Shown: positions 45,349-55,781 of the stretch, one piece after another
Layout: every line of letters starts with the position of its first letter
Position numbering within the stretch: position 1 is the stretch's first letter
NCBI GenBank assembly: GCA_001767455.1
Contig: MELC01000080.1
Span: forward strand, 75,390 to 139,389
Length of the DNA: 64,000 nt
From: Acidobacteria bacterium RIFCSPLOWO2_12_FULL_66_21
GTDB taxonomy: Bacteria > Acidobacteriota > Vicinamibacteria > Vicinamibacterales > 2-12-FULL-66-21
Reading direction: 5' to 3'
The notes under the pieces: generated by a model
Database searches by the model: none
The model's input: only the letters and a program-made list of their open reading frames with translations
What the model was told of the DNA's origin: nothing
Program-made: the position numbers and the translations under genes

Positions 45349-46311
45349 CTATTTCTTGTCTCTGTCCTTGTAGTCCTCGGACGACGCGGGATCCAGCTCC
45401 CAGCGGTGGCGATCGCGCTCGATGATCTTGTCGGCCGCCTTCAGCTCCTCGGTGTCCTGGTATTCGATCCCCAGGGCCTTGCCGATGTCGTCCACGCGAT
45501 CCTGATCCGGCGTCGGGTTGTCGCCTCCAGGCGCTTCGTCGCCGATGGCATACGCGTCTTCCCAGTCCGCGTCGACGTCACCCGCGGTGATTTCCGGTCC
45601 CACTTCGTTGTGCTCGAGGCGCGCGTCCTGCATGCCGCGGCGACCGCTGCGCGCGGCTGACGGGGCGCGGTCCATGTCGAGACTCGACGGCGGGGTCTGC
45701 ACGCCTTCCTCGACTTCGCGAAGCTGACGGCGGGCGCGGTTCAGCCCCGGGATGCGGCTGCTGCCCGCGCCGGCGGGCGTGCCGGTGGAGCGCTTCGTCG
45801 GCATCGGGTTCGTGCGCCCCTTGACGCTGCGGCCGGTTTCCGGAGTCTGCGCGAGCTCGCTCTCGCGGCCGGTCCCGCCTGCTCTCAGCTTCGTCGAAGG
45901 GCCAGCCCTGAGCGAGCGGCCGGGCAGGCGGGTCGAAGGGCCAGCCCTGAGCGAGCGGCCGTGCAGGCGAGTCGAAGGGCCAGCCCTGAGCGAGCGGCCG
46001 TGCAGGCGAGTCGAAGGGCCAGCCTTCCGCGTACGCGCAGCGGTCTTGCGGTGGGCCGGTTTCGCGGCTTTTCGCGTCTTGCGGGTCGCGGCGCGGACGG
46101 GGCGTCGCCTGGCGGCCCCAGCGGCGGCCTTCTTCCGCTTCCTGCCCGCGGGCGTTTTCGCTCCGGCCGTGCGGCGTCCCGTCTTTCGTCCGGCTTTGAC
46201 GGATTTCTTCGGTCCGGCGCCGCTTCGGGCGGATGCCCGAGTGCCGGCGCCGGCGCGCCGATTCGACGGGGTCCGCCGCTGTCCCTTCGATTTCCCTGTC
46301 TTCCTGGCCAT
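45349..46311 (-). CDS. Basic-tailed DUF6335-like protein with internal repeats
   Basis: A 320-aa protein in two parts. Residues 1-90 are Lys/Arg/Ala-rich, histone H1-like, probably nucleic-acid binding. Residues about 95-145 are three to four copies of a 13-residue unit (GPSTRLHGRSLRA) encoded by a dispersed DNA repeat. The C-terminal part, DADWEDAYAIGDEAPGGDNPTPDQDRVDDIGKALGIEY...ADKIIERDRHRWELDP, matches the DUF6335 pattern of unknown function. ATG 46311 has GGAAGG upstream. Divergent from rpsA. Confidence 0.7.
   Translation of the reverse strand: MARKTGKSKGQRRTPSNRRAGAGTRASARSGAGPKKSVKAGRKTGRRTAGAKTPAGRKRKKAAAGAARRRPVRAATRKTRKAAKPAHRKTAARTRKAGPSTRLHGRSLRAGPSTRLHGRSLRAGPSTRLPGRSLRAGPSTKLRAGGTGRESELAQTPETGRSVKGRTNPMPTKRSTGTPAGAGSSRIPGLNRARRQLREVEEGVQTPPSSLDMDRAPSAARSGRRGMQDARLEHNEVGPEITAGDVDADWEDAYAIGDEAPGGDNPTPDQDRVDDIGKALGIEYQDTEELKAADKIIERDRHRWELDPASSEDYKDRDKK
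45889..46025. repeat. Tandem 39-bp repeat inside the DUF6335-like gene
   Basis: Three nearly identical units containing TCGAAGGGCCAGCCCTGAGC followed by GAGCGGCCGTGCAGGCGAG, then a partial fourth. The length is a multiple of three, so the frame is kept. Confidence 0.85.
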
Positions 46312-46471
46312 AGACACCTTCCGCGCCCCTGAGGTTCAGCCCGGTGCGCACATTGACGAAACGCGCCTAAGTGATGTATCTTCTATTGCTTATCGCGATT
46401 CAAAGCGATGCAATCTACAGCCCGCCGGAGCTGAGATCCCGGCAAGTACGATCGAGGAGGACCCGTCAAGC

Positions 46472-48238
<1,767 letters not shown>

Positions 48239-48325
48239 ACAGCTGGCAGCTGGCAGCGGGCAGCGGGCAGCGAGTCACCGGGACTCACTGCCTGCCGGCT
48301 GCTGCCTGCCGCCTGCTGACAGAGC
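48239..48325. repeat. GGCAGC/GCTGCC iterated inverted repeat
   Basis: The left half iterates CTGGCAG and CGGGCAG, the right half CTGCCTGCCGGCTGCTGCC, around GAGTCACCGGGACTC. It lies between rpsA and the HU/IHF gene. Confidence 0.8.
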
Positions 48326-48341
48326 AGCGAAAGGGGCCCCC

Positions 48342-48692
48342 ATGAACACCGGCAGCATGACGAAAGCGGAGCTCGTCGAGGAAGTGTCGCGGGTATCCGA
48401 TCTCACCAAGAAGCATTCAGAGGTGATCGTCGACACGGTCTTCAAGAGCATCATCGACGCGCTGCACCGCGGCGAGAAGATCGAGCTGCGCGGGTTCGGC
48501 AGCTTCCGCCTGCGCCGGCGCGAGCCGCGCAAGGGACGGAACCCCAAGACGGGGGACAAGGTGGACGTCCCGCCGAAGAAGGTGCCGTACTTCAAGCCGG
48601 GCAAGGAGCTCAAAGAGCTCATCAACCGCGAAGAGGACGCGGGCGTCGCTCCGCCGCCGGCCATCGCCGGGCCCGATCTCGCCGGCGTCTGA
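48342..48692 (+). CDS. HU/IHF-family nucleoid protein
   Basis: A 116-aa DNA-bending protein. MTKAELVEEVSRVSDLTKKHSEVIVDTVFKSIIDALHRGEKIELRGFGSFRLRRREPRKGRNPKTGDKVDVPPKKVPYFKPGKELKEL-type order is seen in segments: helical dimer part, GFGSF turn, the beta-arm RRREPRKGRNPKTG and the closing FKPGKELK. The last 20 residues are a short extension. ATG 48342 follows AAAGGGG; an internal ATG at 48357 is possible. Its place after rpsA matches ihfB in proteobacteria. Confidence 0.93.
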   Translation: MNTGSMTKAELVEEVSRVSDLTKKHSEVIVDTVFKSIIDALHRGEKIELRGFGSFRLRRREPRKGRNPKTGDKVDVPPKKVPYFKPGKELKELINREEDAGVAPPPAIAGPDLAGV

Positions 48693-48717
48693 CGGCCGCG
48701 GGATTCATCCGTTCAAC

Positions 48718-49257
48718 ATGGAGCGCCTGTGGTCTCCCTGGAGACTGGCCTACGTGACCGCGAGTGCCAAGAGTGAAGGATGCGTCTTCTGCGACGCACA
48801 GGATCCTTCCGAGCGGCAATCCTCGCTCATCGTCTTCCAGGGGACGGCCTGCTTCATCATCCTCAACCTGTTTCCCTATAACAACGGCCACCTGATGGTG
48901 GTGCCGCGGCGGCACATCGGGTCGCTCGCCGCGGCCACGCCGGAGGAACTGGCGGAGCTGATGGACCTGACGCGGCGCGCTGAAATCGCCCTGGTCGAGG
49001 CGTACGCGCCGCACGGGTTGAACATGGGCGTCAACCTCGGGAAGCCGGCCGGCGCCGGCATCCTCGATCACCTGCACATGCACATCGTGCCGCGCTGGAA
49101 CGGCGACACGAATTTCATGTCGGTCGTCGGCGAGACGCGCGTCCTCCCCGAGGAGCTCCCCGTGACCGCCGACAAGCTGCGCCCGATCTTCCTGCGTTTA
49201 CAGAAGGAGGGAAGCAGGGGAGGCTTGTCTCGTGGTCTAGCAGAAGAAGGGAAGTAG
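48718..49257 (+). CDS. HIT-family nucleotide hydrolase or transferase
   Basis: A 179-aa protein of the Ap4A-phosphorylase/HIT branch. It begins ERLWSPWRLAYV, has a Cys pair (CVFCD) and the histidine triad HLHMHIVPRW (about 120-129) whose middle His is the nucleophile. Substrates are usually dinucleoside polyphosphates or AMP-lysine-type adducts. The last 18 residues (QKEGSRGGLSRGLAEEGK) and the stop codon come from the dispersed repeat that starts at 49198, so the original C terminus has been replaced or extended. Confidence 0.9.
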   Translation: MERLWSPWRLAYVTASAKSEGCVFCDAQDPSERQSSLIVFQGTACFIILNLFPYNNGHLMVVPRRHIGSLAAATPEELAELMDLTRRAEIALVEAYAPHGLNMGVNLGKPAGAGILDHLHMHIVPRWNGDTNFMSVVGETRVLPEELPVTADKLRPIFLRLQKEGSRGGLSRGLAEEGK

Positions 49258-49290
49258 GAGGGAAGAGAAACCCTCCCTTCTTTCCTTCTC
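49198..49290. repeat. Dispersed GCAGGGGAGGCTTGTC repeat spanning the end of the HIT gene
   Basis: Purine-rich AGAAGGAGGGAAGCAGGGGA, GGCTTGTC, then GAAGAAGGGAAGTAGGAGGG pairing with CCCTCCCTTCTTTCCTTCTC. The stop codon of the HIT gene (TAG at 49255-49257) lies in the repeat. Confidence 0.85.
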
Positions 49291-49315
49291 CTGTTCGAAC
49301 TAGAATCACATCGTC

Positions 49316-50488
49316 ATGATTCTCGAGCTCTCCGCCGAACAGCAATCCTTCCAGCAGCAGGTCGAGCGCTTTGCGGCCGAGCGCGTCGCGCCCGCGGCGG
49401 CGGCCATCGACGAGGCCGGCGTGTTTCCGCGTGACCTCGTACGCGAGGCGGCGCGCGCGGGACTGATGGGGGTCACGATTGCGCGCGAGTGGGGCGGCGG
49501 CGGACGCGATTACGTCAGCTACGCGACCGCCATCGAGGCGCTCGCGCACGCGAGCGCGGTGATCGCCGTGATTGCCGCGGTGAACAATTCGCTCGTCGCC
49601 GAACCGCTGGCGGAGTTCGGCACCGACGCCCAGAAAACGATGTGGCTGCGGCGCCTCGCGACCGGCGGCGCGCTCGGCGCATTCGCGCTGTCCGAGGAAG
49701 AGGCCGGGTCCGACGCCGCCAACCTGCAGACCGTCGCGCGCATGGACGAGCAGGGCTACGTGCTCACCGGCCGCAAGGTCTGGGTCGCCAACGCCGAAGC
49801 CGCCGATCTGCTGATCGTGTTCGCCGCGACGCAGCCAGGCCTTCGCGGCCGCGGCATCAGCGCGTTCCTCGTTCCGAGCGACGCCCCGGGGCTCGAGCGC
49901 GTCGTGACCGCCGATTCGCTCGGCGTGCGCGGTCTCGGCTGCATGGATCTCCAGCTCACGAACGTCCGGGTCGGCGCGGATGCGCTCCTCGGAAACCCGG
50001 GCGAGGGATTTCGACTGGCCATGTGGGCGCTCGACGGCGGCCGCGTGGCCATCGCCGCGCAGGCGATCGGCGTCGGCACGGCCGCGCTCGACGAGGCGCT
50101 GGGGCACGCGAAAACGCGCGAGGCGTTCGGGCAGCCGATCGGCAACTACCAGGCCATCCAGTGGATGCTCGCCGACATGGCGACCGAGCTCGACGCGGCG
50201 CGCATGCTGACCTACAAGGCGGCCGACTCCGTGGACCGCAGCCTCAAGGCCGGCACCGCTCAGGGCAACGCGCCGCACGCCAAGACGCTCGACGCCTCCA
50301 TGGCCAAACTGTTCGCCTCGGAGGCTGCGCATCGCGCCGCCGACCGCGCGATGCAGATCCTCGCGTCGAAGGGCTACCGGCGGGGCGCCGTCGTCGAGCG
50401 CCTCTTCCGAGACGTCCGCGCGACCGAGATCTACCAGGGCACGTCCGAAGTCCAGCGCATGGTCATCGCTGAACACATCCTTTCCTAG
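49316..50488 (+). CDS. Acyl-CoA dehydrogenase, catalytic Glu replaced by Gln
   Basis: A 390-aa flavoprotein of butyryl-CoA dehydrogenase type. FAD and substrate motifs are present: FALSEEEAGSDAANLQT, VLTGRKVWVANAEAADLLIVF, and R-rich KTREAFGQPIGNYQAIQWMLADM. The final signature reads TEIYQGTSEVQRMVIAEHIL; in short- and medium-chain enzymes the catalytic base is the Glu of IYEGT, here Gln (CAG). Either this is a variant with the base elsewhere or an altered activity. Convergent with a second, canonical acyl-CoA dehydrogenase. Confidence 0.92.
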   Translation: MILELSAEQQSFQQQVERFAAERVAPAAAAIDEAGVFPRDLVREAARAGLMGVTIAREWGGGGRDYVSYATAIEALAHASAVIAVIAAVNNSLVAEPLAEFGTDAQKTMWLRRLATGGALGAFALSEEEAGSDAANLQTVARMDEQGYVLTGRKVWVANAEAADLLIVFAATQPGLRGRGISAFLVPSDAPGLERVVTADSLGVRGLGCMDLQLTNVRVGADALLGNPGEGFRLAMWALDGGRVAIAAQAIGVGTAALDEALGHAKTREAFGQPIGNYQAIQWMLADMATELDAARMLTYKAADSVDRSLKAGTAQGNAPHAKTLDASMAKLFASEAAHRAADRAMQILASKGYRRGAVVERLFRDVRATEIYQGTSEVQRMVIAEHILS

Positions 50489-50787
50489 ACCGGGGGCTTC
50501 GCCCCCGGGACCCCCTACTCACTCGCTCGCGGGGCCCCCTGCGCCCCGCTCCGCTCGTGAGGCTCGCTCGCGGCGCTCGCTCGCAGCTCGCAACTCGCAG
50601 CTCGCGGTTGGCGGTCCCGCTGACTCCCCGGACAACAATTCCAAGGGGCCTCCCCGGGGATTCGCGTGTTGGGGCGAACGGGGAAGCAAGGATCACACCG
50701 GACGAGCAACGAGCAACGAGCCGCGAGCCGCGAGCTGCGAGCAACGAGCTGCGAGCAACGAGCTGCGAGCAACGAGCTGCGACGCTC
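50489..50787. repeat. Large GCTCGC/GAGCAAC inverted repeat between convergent genes
   Basis: The left 130 bases iterate CGCTCGCAGCTCGCAACTCG, the right 90 bases CGAGCAACGAGCTGCGAGCA, separated by ACAATTCCAAGGGGCCTCCC and related text with its own palindromes. The words belong to the uvrC/cmk repeat family. No gene found. Confidence 0.85.
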
Positions 50788-51948
50788 TCACCCCAACAAC
50801 TGTTTCGCAATCGTCTGGAGCTGCAGGTTCGACGTGCCCTCGTAGATCTGACCGATCTTCGAGTCCCGGAACAGCTTCTCGACCGGGTACTCCTTGACGA
50901 ATCCGTTGCCGCCAAGCAGGTTCACGGCCAGCGAGGACACGCGTTCGGCCACTTCCGACGAGAACACCTTGCAGATCGCCGCTTCCTGCAGGAAGGGTCT
51001 GTGCGCGTCGCGCAGCCGCGCGGCGTTGTACACGGTCAGCTTCGCCGCCTCGAGCTCCACCGCGGCCCGCGCGATCTGATGCTGCACGGCCTGGAACTCG
51101 GCGATCGCCTTCCCGAACTGCTTCCGCTCCTTCGTGTAGTTGACCGCGTGCTCGAGCGCGCCCTTGGCCAGGCCGATCATCTGCGCGCCGATCCCGATGC
51201 GTCCTTCGTTCAGCGTCTCGATCGCGGTCTTGTAGCCCTTGCCGATCTCCCCGAGGACGTTGGCGCGCGGCACGCGGCAGTCCTCGAGCACGAGCTCGCA
51301 CGTGCTGCTGGCGCGGATCCCGAGCTTGTCTTCCTTCTTGCCGACGGTGAACCCGGCCGTGTCGCGCTCCACGATGAACGCGGTGATGCCGCGGTAGCCC
51401 GCTTCCGGATTGATTGTGGCGAAGACGATGAAGACATCGGCCTCGTTGCCGTTGGTGATCCAGAGCTTGCGGCCGCTCAGGACGAAGCTGTCGCCGTCCT
51501 CGGTGGCGCGGGTGGTCAGAGCGAACGCGTCGCTGCCCGCGCCCGCCTCCGACAGCGCGTAGGCCCCGACGGTGTTGGTGGCGAGCCGCGGCAGGTAGCG
51601 CCCCTTCAGGTCGTCGCTGCCCCAGCGCAGGAGCGCGTTGATCACCAGCGTGTTCTGGACGTCGACGAGCACGCCGACCGACGGGTCGACGCGCGACAGC
51701 TCTTCCACGACGAGGACCGCGTGGAAGAACGTCCCGCCCGATCCCCCGTAGATCTCGGGGATTTCGACCCCCATGACGCCCAGGTCGAACAGCTTGTCGA
51801 TGAGGGAGCGGGGGAACTTGGCGTGCTCATCCATTTCCCGGACGAGCGGCCGGATCTGCGCCTCCGCAAACTCGCGGACGCTGTCGCGCAGGATGGTTTC
51901 ATCCTCGGATAAAAGGGTCAGAGGCTGGACGTATTCGGCGAGTTCCAC
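50788..51948 (-). CDS. Acyl-CoA dehydrogenase
   Basis: A 386-aa canonical family member. YALSEAGAGSDAFALTTRA and FVLSGRKLWITNGNEADVFIVFA bind FAD and substrate; KERKQFGKAIAEFQAVQHQIARAAVELEAA and the closing GQIYEGTSNLQLQTIAKQLL carry the catalytic Glu. The sequence style is that of short/branched-chain (2-methylacyl-CoA) dehydrogenases. It would deliver electrons to ETF during fatty or branched-chain amino acid breakdown. Start ATG 51948 with AAGGAGAATTCC upstream. Confidence 0.95.
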   Translation of the reverse strand: MELAEYVQPLTLLSEDETILRDSVREFAEAQIRPLVREMDEHAKFPRSLIDKLFDLGVMGVEIPEIYGGSGGTFFHAVLVVEELSRVDPSVGVLVDVQNTLVINALLRWGSDDLKGRYLPRLATNTVGAYALSEAGAGSDAFALTTRATEDGDSFVLSGRKLWITNGNEADVFIVFATINPEAGYRGITAFIVERDTAGFTVGKKEDKLGIRASSTCELVLEDCRVPRANVLGEIGKGYKTAIETLNEGRIGIGAQMIGLAKGALEHAVNYTKERKQFGKAIAEFQAVQHQIARAAVELEAAKLTVYNAARLRDAHRPFLQEAAICKVFSSEVAERVSSLAVNLLGGNGFVKEYPVEKLFRDSKIGQIYEGTSNLQLQTIAKQLLG

Positions 51949-52070
51949 GGAATTCTCCTTGGAATGACTGCTGCGTGCGAATGAAGAGCTGAACGGCCAA
52001 TGTTATCATTGGCATTGGGTCCTGTCGTTTCCCCCGCGACCCTCGTCCGGCTGCGGGCGTCTAAAGCTTT

Positions 52071-54134
52071 ATGAGTATTTCCGCCCGCGCGCGCGCCTGC
52101 CTGTTGTTTCTGGCGCTTCCCCTGGCCGCCCTGCCCTCGGCGCAGCAATCGCCGCCGGTGCAGCCGCCCGCGCAACAGCCCCCGGCCCAGCCGCCGCAGG
52201 CGCAGCCCCCGGCCCAGCCGCCCTCCGGCCAGCAGCAGCCCCCGATCATTCGCCGCGGGATCAACTACGTCCGGGTCGATGCCATCGTCGCCGACAGGTC
52301 CGGCAAACCGGTGCTCGATCTGACGCAGGACGACTTCACGGTGGCCGAAGACGGCAGGCCGCAGAAGATCGAATCGTTCGCCGTGGTGAAGATCGACGAG
52401 GTGGCGCAGGCCGAGGGGGGGCCGATGCGCGCGATCCGCAGCGATTACGACGAGGAGCGCGAGGCGGCGCGGCCCGAAGTGCGCATGTTCGTGATCCTGC
52501 TCGACGACTATCACGTCCGGCGTGGCAGCGACCAGGCCGTGCGCAAGCCGCTCATCGAGTTCATCCAGAACCAGCTCGCGCCGGCCGACATGGTCGCGAT
52601 CATGTATCCCCTGACGCCGGTCTCCGACATCCGGTTCTCGCGCGATCGCGACAGCCTCATTTCGGCCATCGACAAGTTCGAGGGGCGGAAATTCATCTAC
52701 GAGCCGCGCAACAGCTTCGAGGAGCGGTACGCGTACTATCCGGCGGCCACCGTCGAGCGCATCCGCAACCAAATCACGATGGATGCGCTCAAGGGCGCGG
52801 CCGTCCGGATGGGCGGTCTCAGGGAGGGGCGCAAGTCGATCATCCTCGTCAGCGAGGGATTCACGAGCATGCTCCCCGCGCAACTGAGCGACCCGATCGC
52901 GGCGATGCCGGGCTACGGCAATCCGTACCGCGGCAACGCCGGCGCGCCCCCGCCGACAGACACGCAGCGGATGATGGCGGATTCCGATCTCTACACCGAC
53001 ATGCGCCAGGTGTTCGACACGCTGAACCGGCAGAACACGTCGATCTACGCCGTCGATCCACGCGGTCTCGGGGTGTTCGAGTACAACATCAACGAGGGCG
53101 TCGGGCTTCAGGAGGACGCCAACGCGTTGCGCGCCAACCTGGACACGCTGCGCGTGCTCGCCAGCAACACGGACGGGCGCGCCATCGTGAACCGCAACGA
53201 CCTCGCGAGCGGAATGAAGCAGATCATCCGCGACGCCAGCGGGTACTACCTGCTCGGCTACACGTCGTCGCAGGCGCCGACCGACGGCAAATTCCACGAG
53301 ATCAAGGTGAGCGTGAAGCGCAAGGGGCTCGACGTGCGCGCGCGCAAGGGCTACTGGGCCTTCACCACGGAGGACGTGGCGCGAGCGGAAGCCCCTTCGA
53401 AGCCGAGCGTGCCCACGGCGGTTGCGACCGCGCTCAACGCGCTGGCGGCCCCCTCGCGGGGACGTCCGGCGAGGCTCTGGACCGGCGTGGCCAGGGGCGA
53501 CAACGGCGCGACACGCGTAACCTTCGTCTGGGAGCCCATGCCCGCCATTCCCGGCGAGCCGCAGGGCGATGCGCCCGCTCGCGTCGTCGTCACCGCCACG
53601 GCGCCGGATGGACGCGCGCTCTTCCGCGGGCCGGTGCCGGCGGGCCCGGCAGGCGGCAGCGCGAGTTTCGACGCGCCTCCCGGGCAAGTGCAGCTCAGGT
53701 TTGTCGTCGAGGGGGCCAATGGAGAGGTGATTGACTCGAGCGTCGAGGAACTCACCGCGCCGGACTTCTCGAAGACGACACTCTCGATCGGCACCCCGCG
53801 CGTCTACCTCGCGCGGAATGCGCGCGAGATGCAGGCGCTCATGGCGAACGCGGACGCCGCGCCGACCGCGGACCGCGAGTTCAGCCGGACCGAACGATTG
53901 CTGGTCCGGGTCGAGGCCTACGCCGCCGGAGAGACGCCGGCCCTCACCGCACGCCTGCTCAATCGCGGCGGACAGGCCATGGCGGATCTCCCGCTGCACC
54001 GCGCCGACGCCGGTCCCGGCGCGATCGATCTGCCGCTGTCCTCCTTTGCCGCCGGAGAGTACCTGATAGAGATCAACGCGAAGACGTCTTCGGGCAGCGC
54101 GCAGCAGATGGTCGCGTTTCGGGTGGGACGGTAG
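52071..54134 (+). CDS. Exported VWA-domain protein, acidobacterial VWFA-related type
   Basis: A 687-aa secreted protein: signal peptide (cleavage near LPSAQ), a Pro/Gln-rich spacer (about 24-60), the entry domain INYVRVDAIVADRSGKPVLDLTQDDFTVAEDG, a von Willebrand A domain (FVILLDDYHVRRGS as modified MIDAS strand; SIILVSEGFTSML; YAVDPRGLGVFEY; YYLLGYTSS) and a C-terminal beta-rich region (about 430-687). This layout is typical of the many VWFA-related proteins of Acidobacteriota; their function is unproven, with adhesion or ion-dependent protein binding suggested. Monocistronic. Confidence 0.9.
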   Translation: MSISARARACLLFLALPLAALPSAQQSPPVQPPAQQPPAQPPQAQPPAQPPSGQQQPPIIRRGINYVRVDAIVADRSGKPVLDLTQDDFTVAEDGRPQKIESFAVVKIDEVAQAEGGPMRAIRSDYDEEREAARPEVRMFVILLDDYHVRRGSDQAVRKPLIEFIQNQLAPADMVAIMYPLTPVSDIRFSRDRDSLISAIDKFEGRKFIYEPRNSFEERYAYYPAATVERIRNQITMDALKGAAVRMGGLREGRKSIILVSEGFTSMLPAQLSDPIAAMPGYGNPYRGNAGAPPPTDTQRMMADSDLYTDMRQVFDTLNRQNTSIYAVDPRGLGVFEYNINEGVGLQEDANALRANLDTLRVLASNTDGRAIVNRNDLASGMKQIIRDASGYYLLGYTSSQAPTDGKFHEIKVSVKRKGLDVRARKGYWAFTTEDVARAEAPSKPSVPTAVATALNALAAPSRGRPARLWTGVARGDNGATRVTFVWEPMPAIPGEPQGDAPARVVVTATAPDGRALFRGPVPAGPAGGSASFDAPPGQVQLRFVVEGANGEVIDSSVEELTAPDFSKTTLSIGTPRVYLARNAREMQALMANADAAPTADREFSRTERLLVRVEAYAAGETPALTARLLNRGGQAMADLPLHRADAGPGAIDLPLSSFAAGEYLIEINAKTSSGSAQQMVAFRVGR

Positions 54135-54275
54135 GGAGTGCTGAGGGGTGCTACTAGCACCTCTCAGCACCTTTCAGCACCCTTCAGCACCCTTCAGCAC
54201 CCTTCAGCACCTTTCAGCACCCCTCAGCACCTTTCAGCACCCCTCAGCACCTTTCAGCACCCCTCAGCACCTTGT
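54135..54275. repeat. CAGCACCYYT tandem repeat
   Basis: The word CAGCACCCTT or CAGCACCTTT is repeated about ten times in direct order. It begins with a hairpin GTGCTGAGGGGTGCT with AGCACCTCTCAGCAC. It lies after the VWA gene. Confidence 0.9.
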
Positions 54276-54280
54276 GATAA

Positions 54281-55732
<1,452 letters not shown>

Positions 55733-55744
55733 GACAGGAGCGGC

Positions 55745-55774
55745 GGAGCCTGCCGCCCTTGGGTGGCAGGCTCC
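55745..55774 (+). terminator. Hairpin downstream of gdhA
   Basis: GGAGCCTGCC (55745-55754) pairs perfectly with GGCAGGCTCC (55765-55774). No clear T run follows. Confidence 0.5.
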
Positions 55775-55781
55775 GTCCTCG

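Noticed and set aside
45752..46471. Upstream extension of rpsA by 240 codons
   Set aside because: It is antisense to the DUF6335-like gene and its repeats; S1 similarity and a strong ribosome site begin at 46472.
54135..54275. CRISPR array from the regularly repeated CAGCACC word
   Set aside because: Units are about 10-11 bases with no unique spacers and no cas genes; it is a tandem low-complexity repeat.
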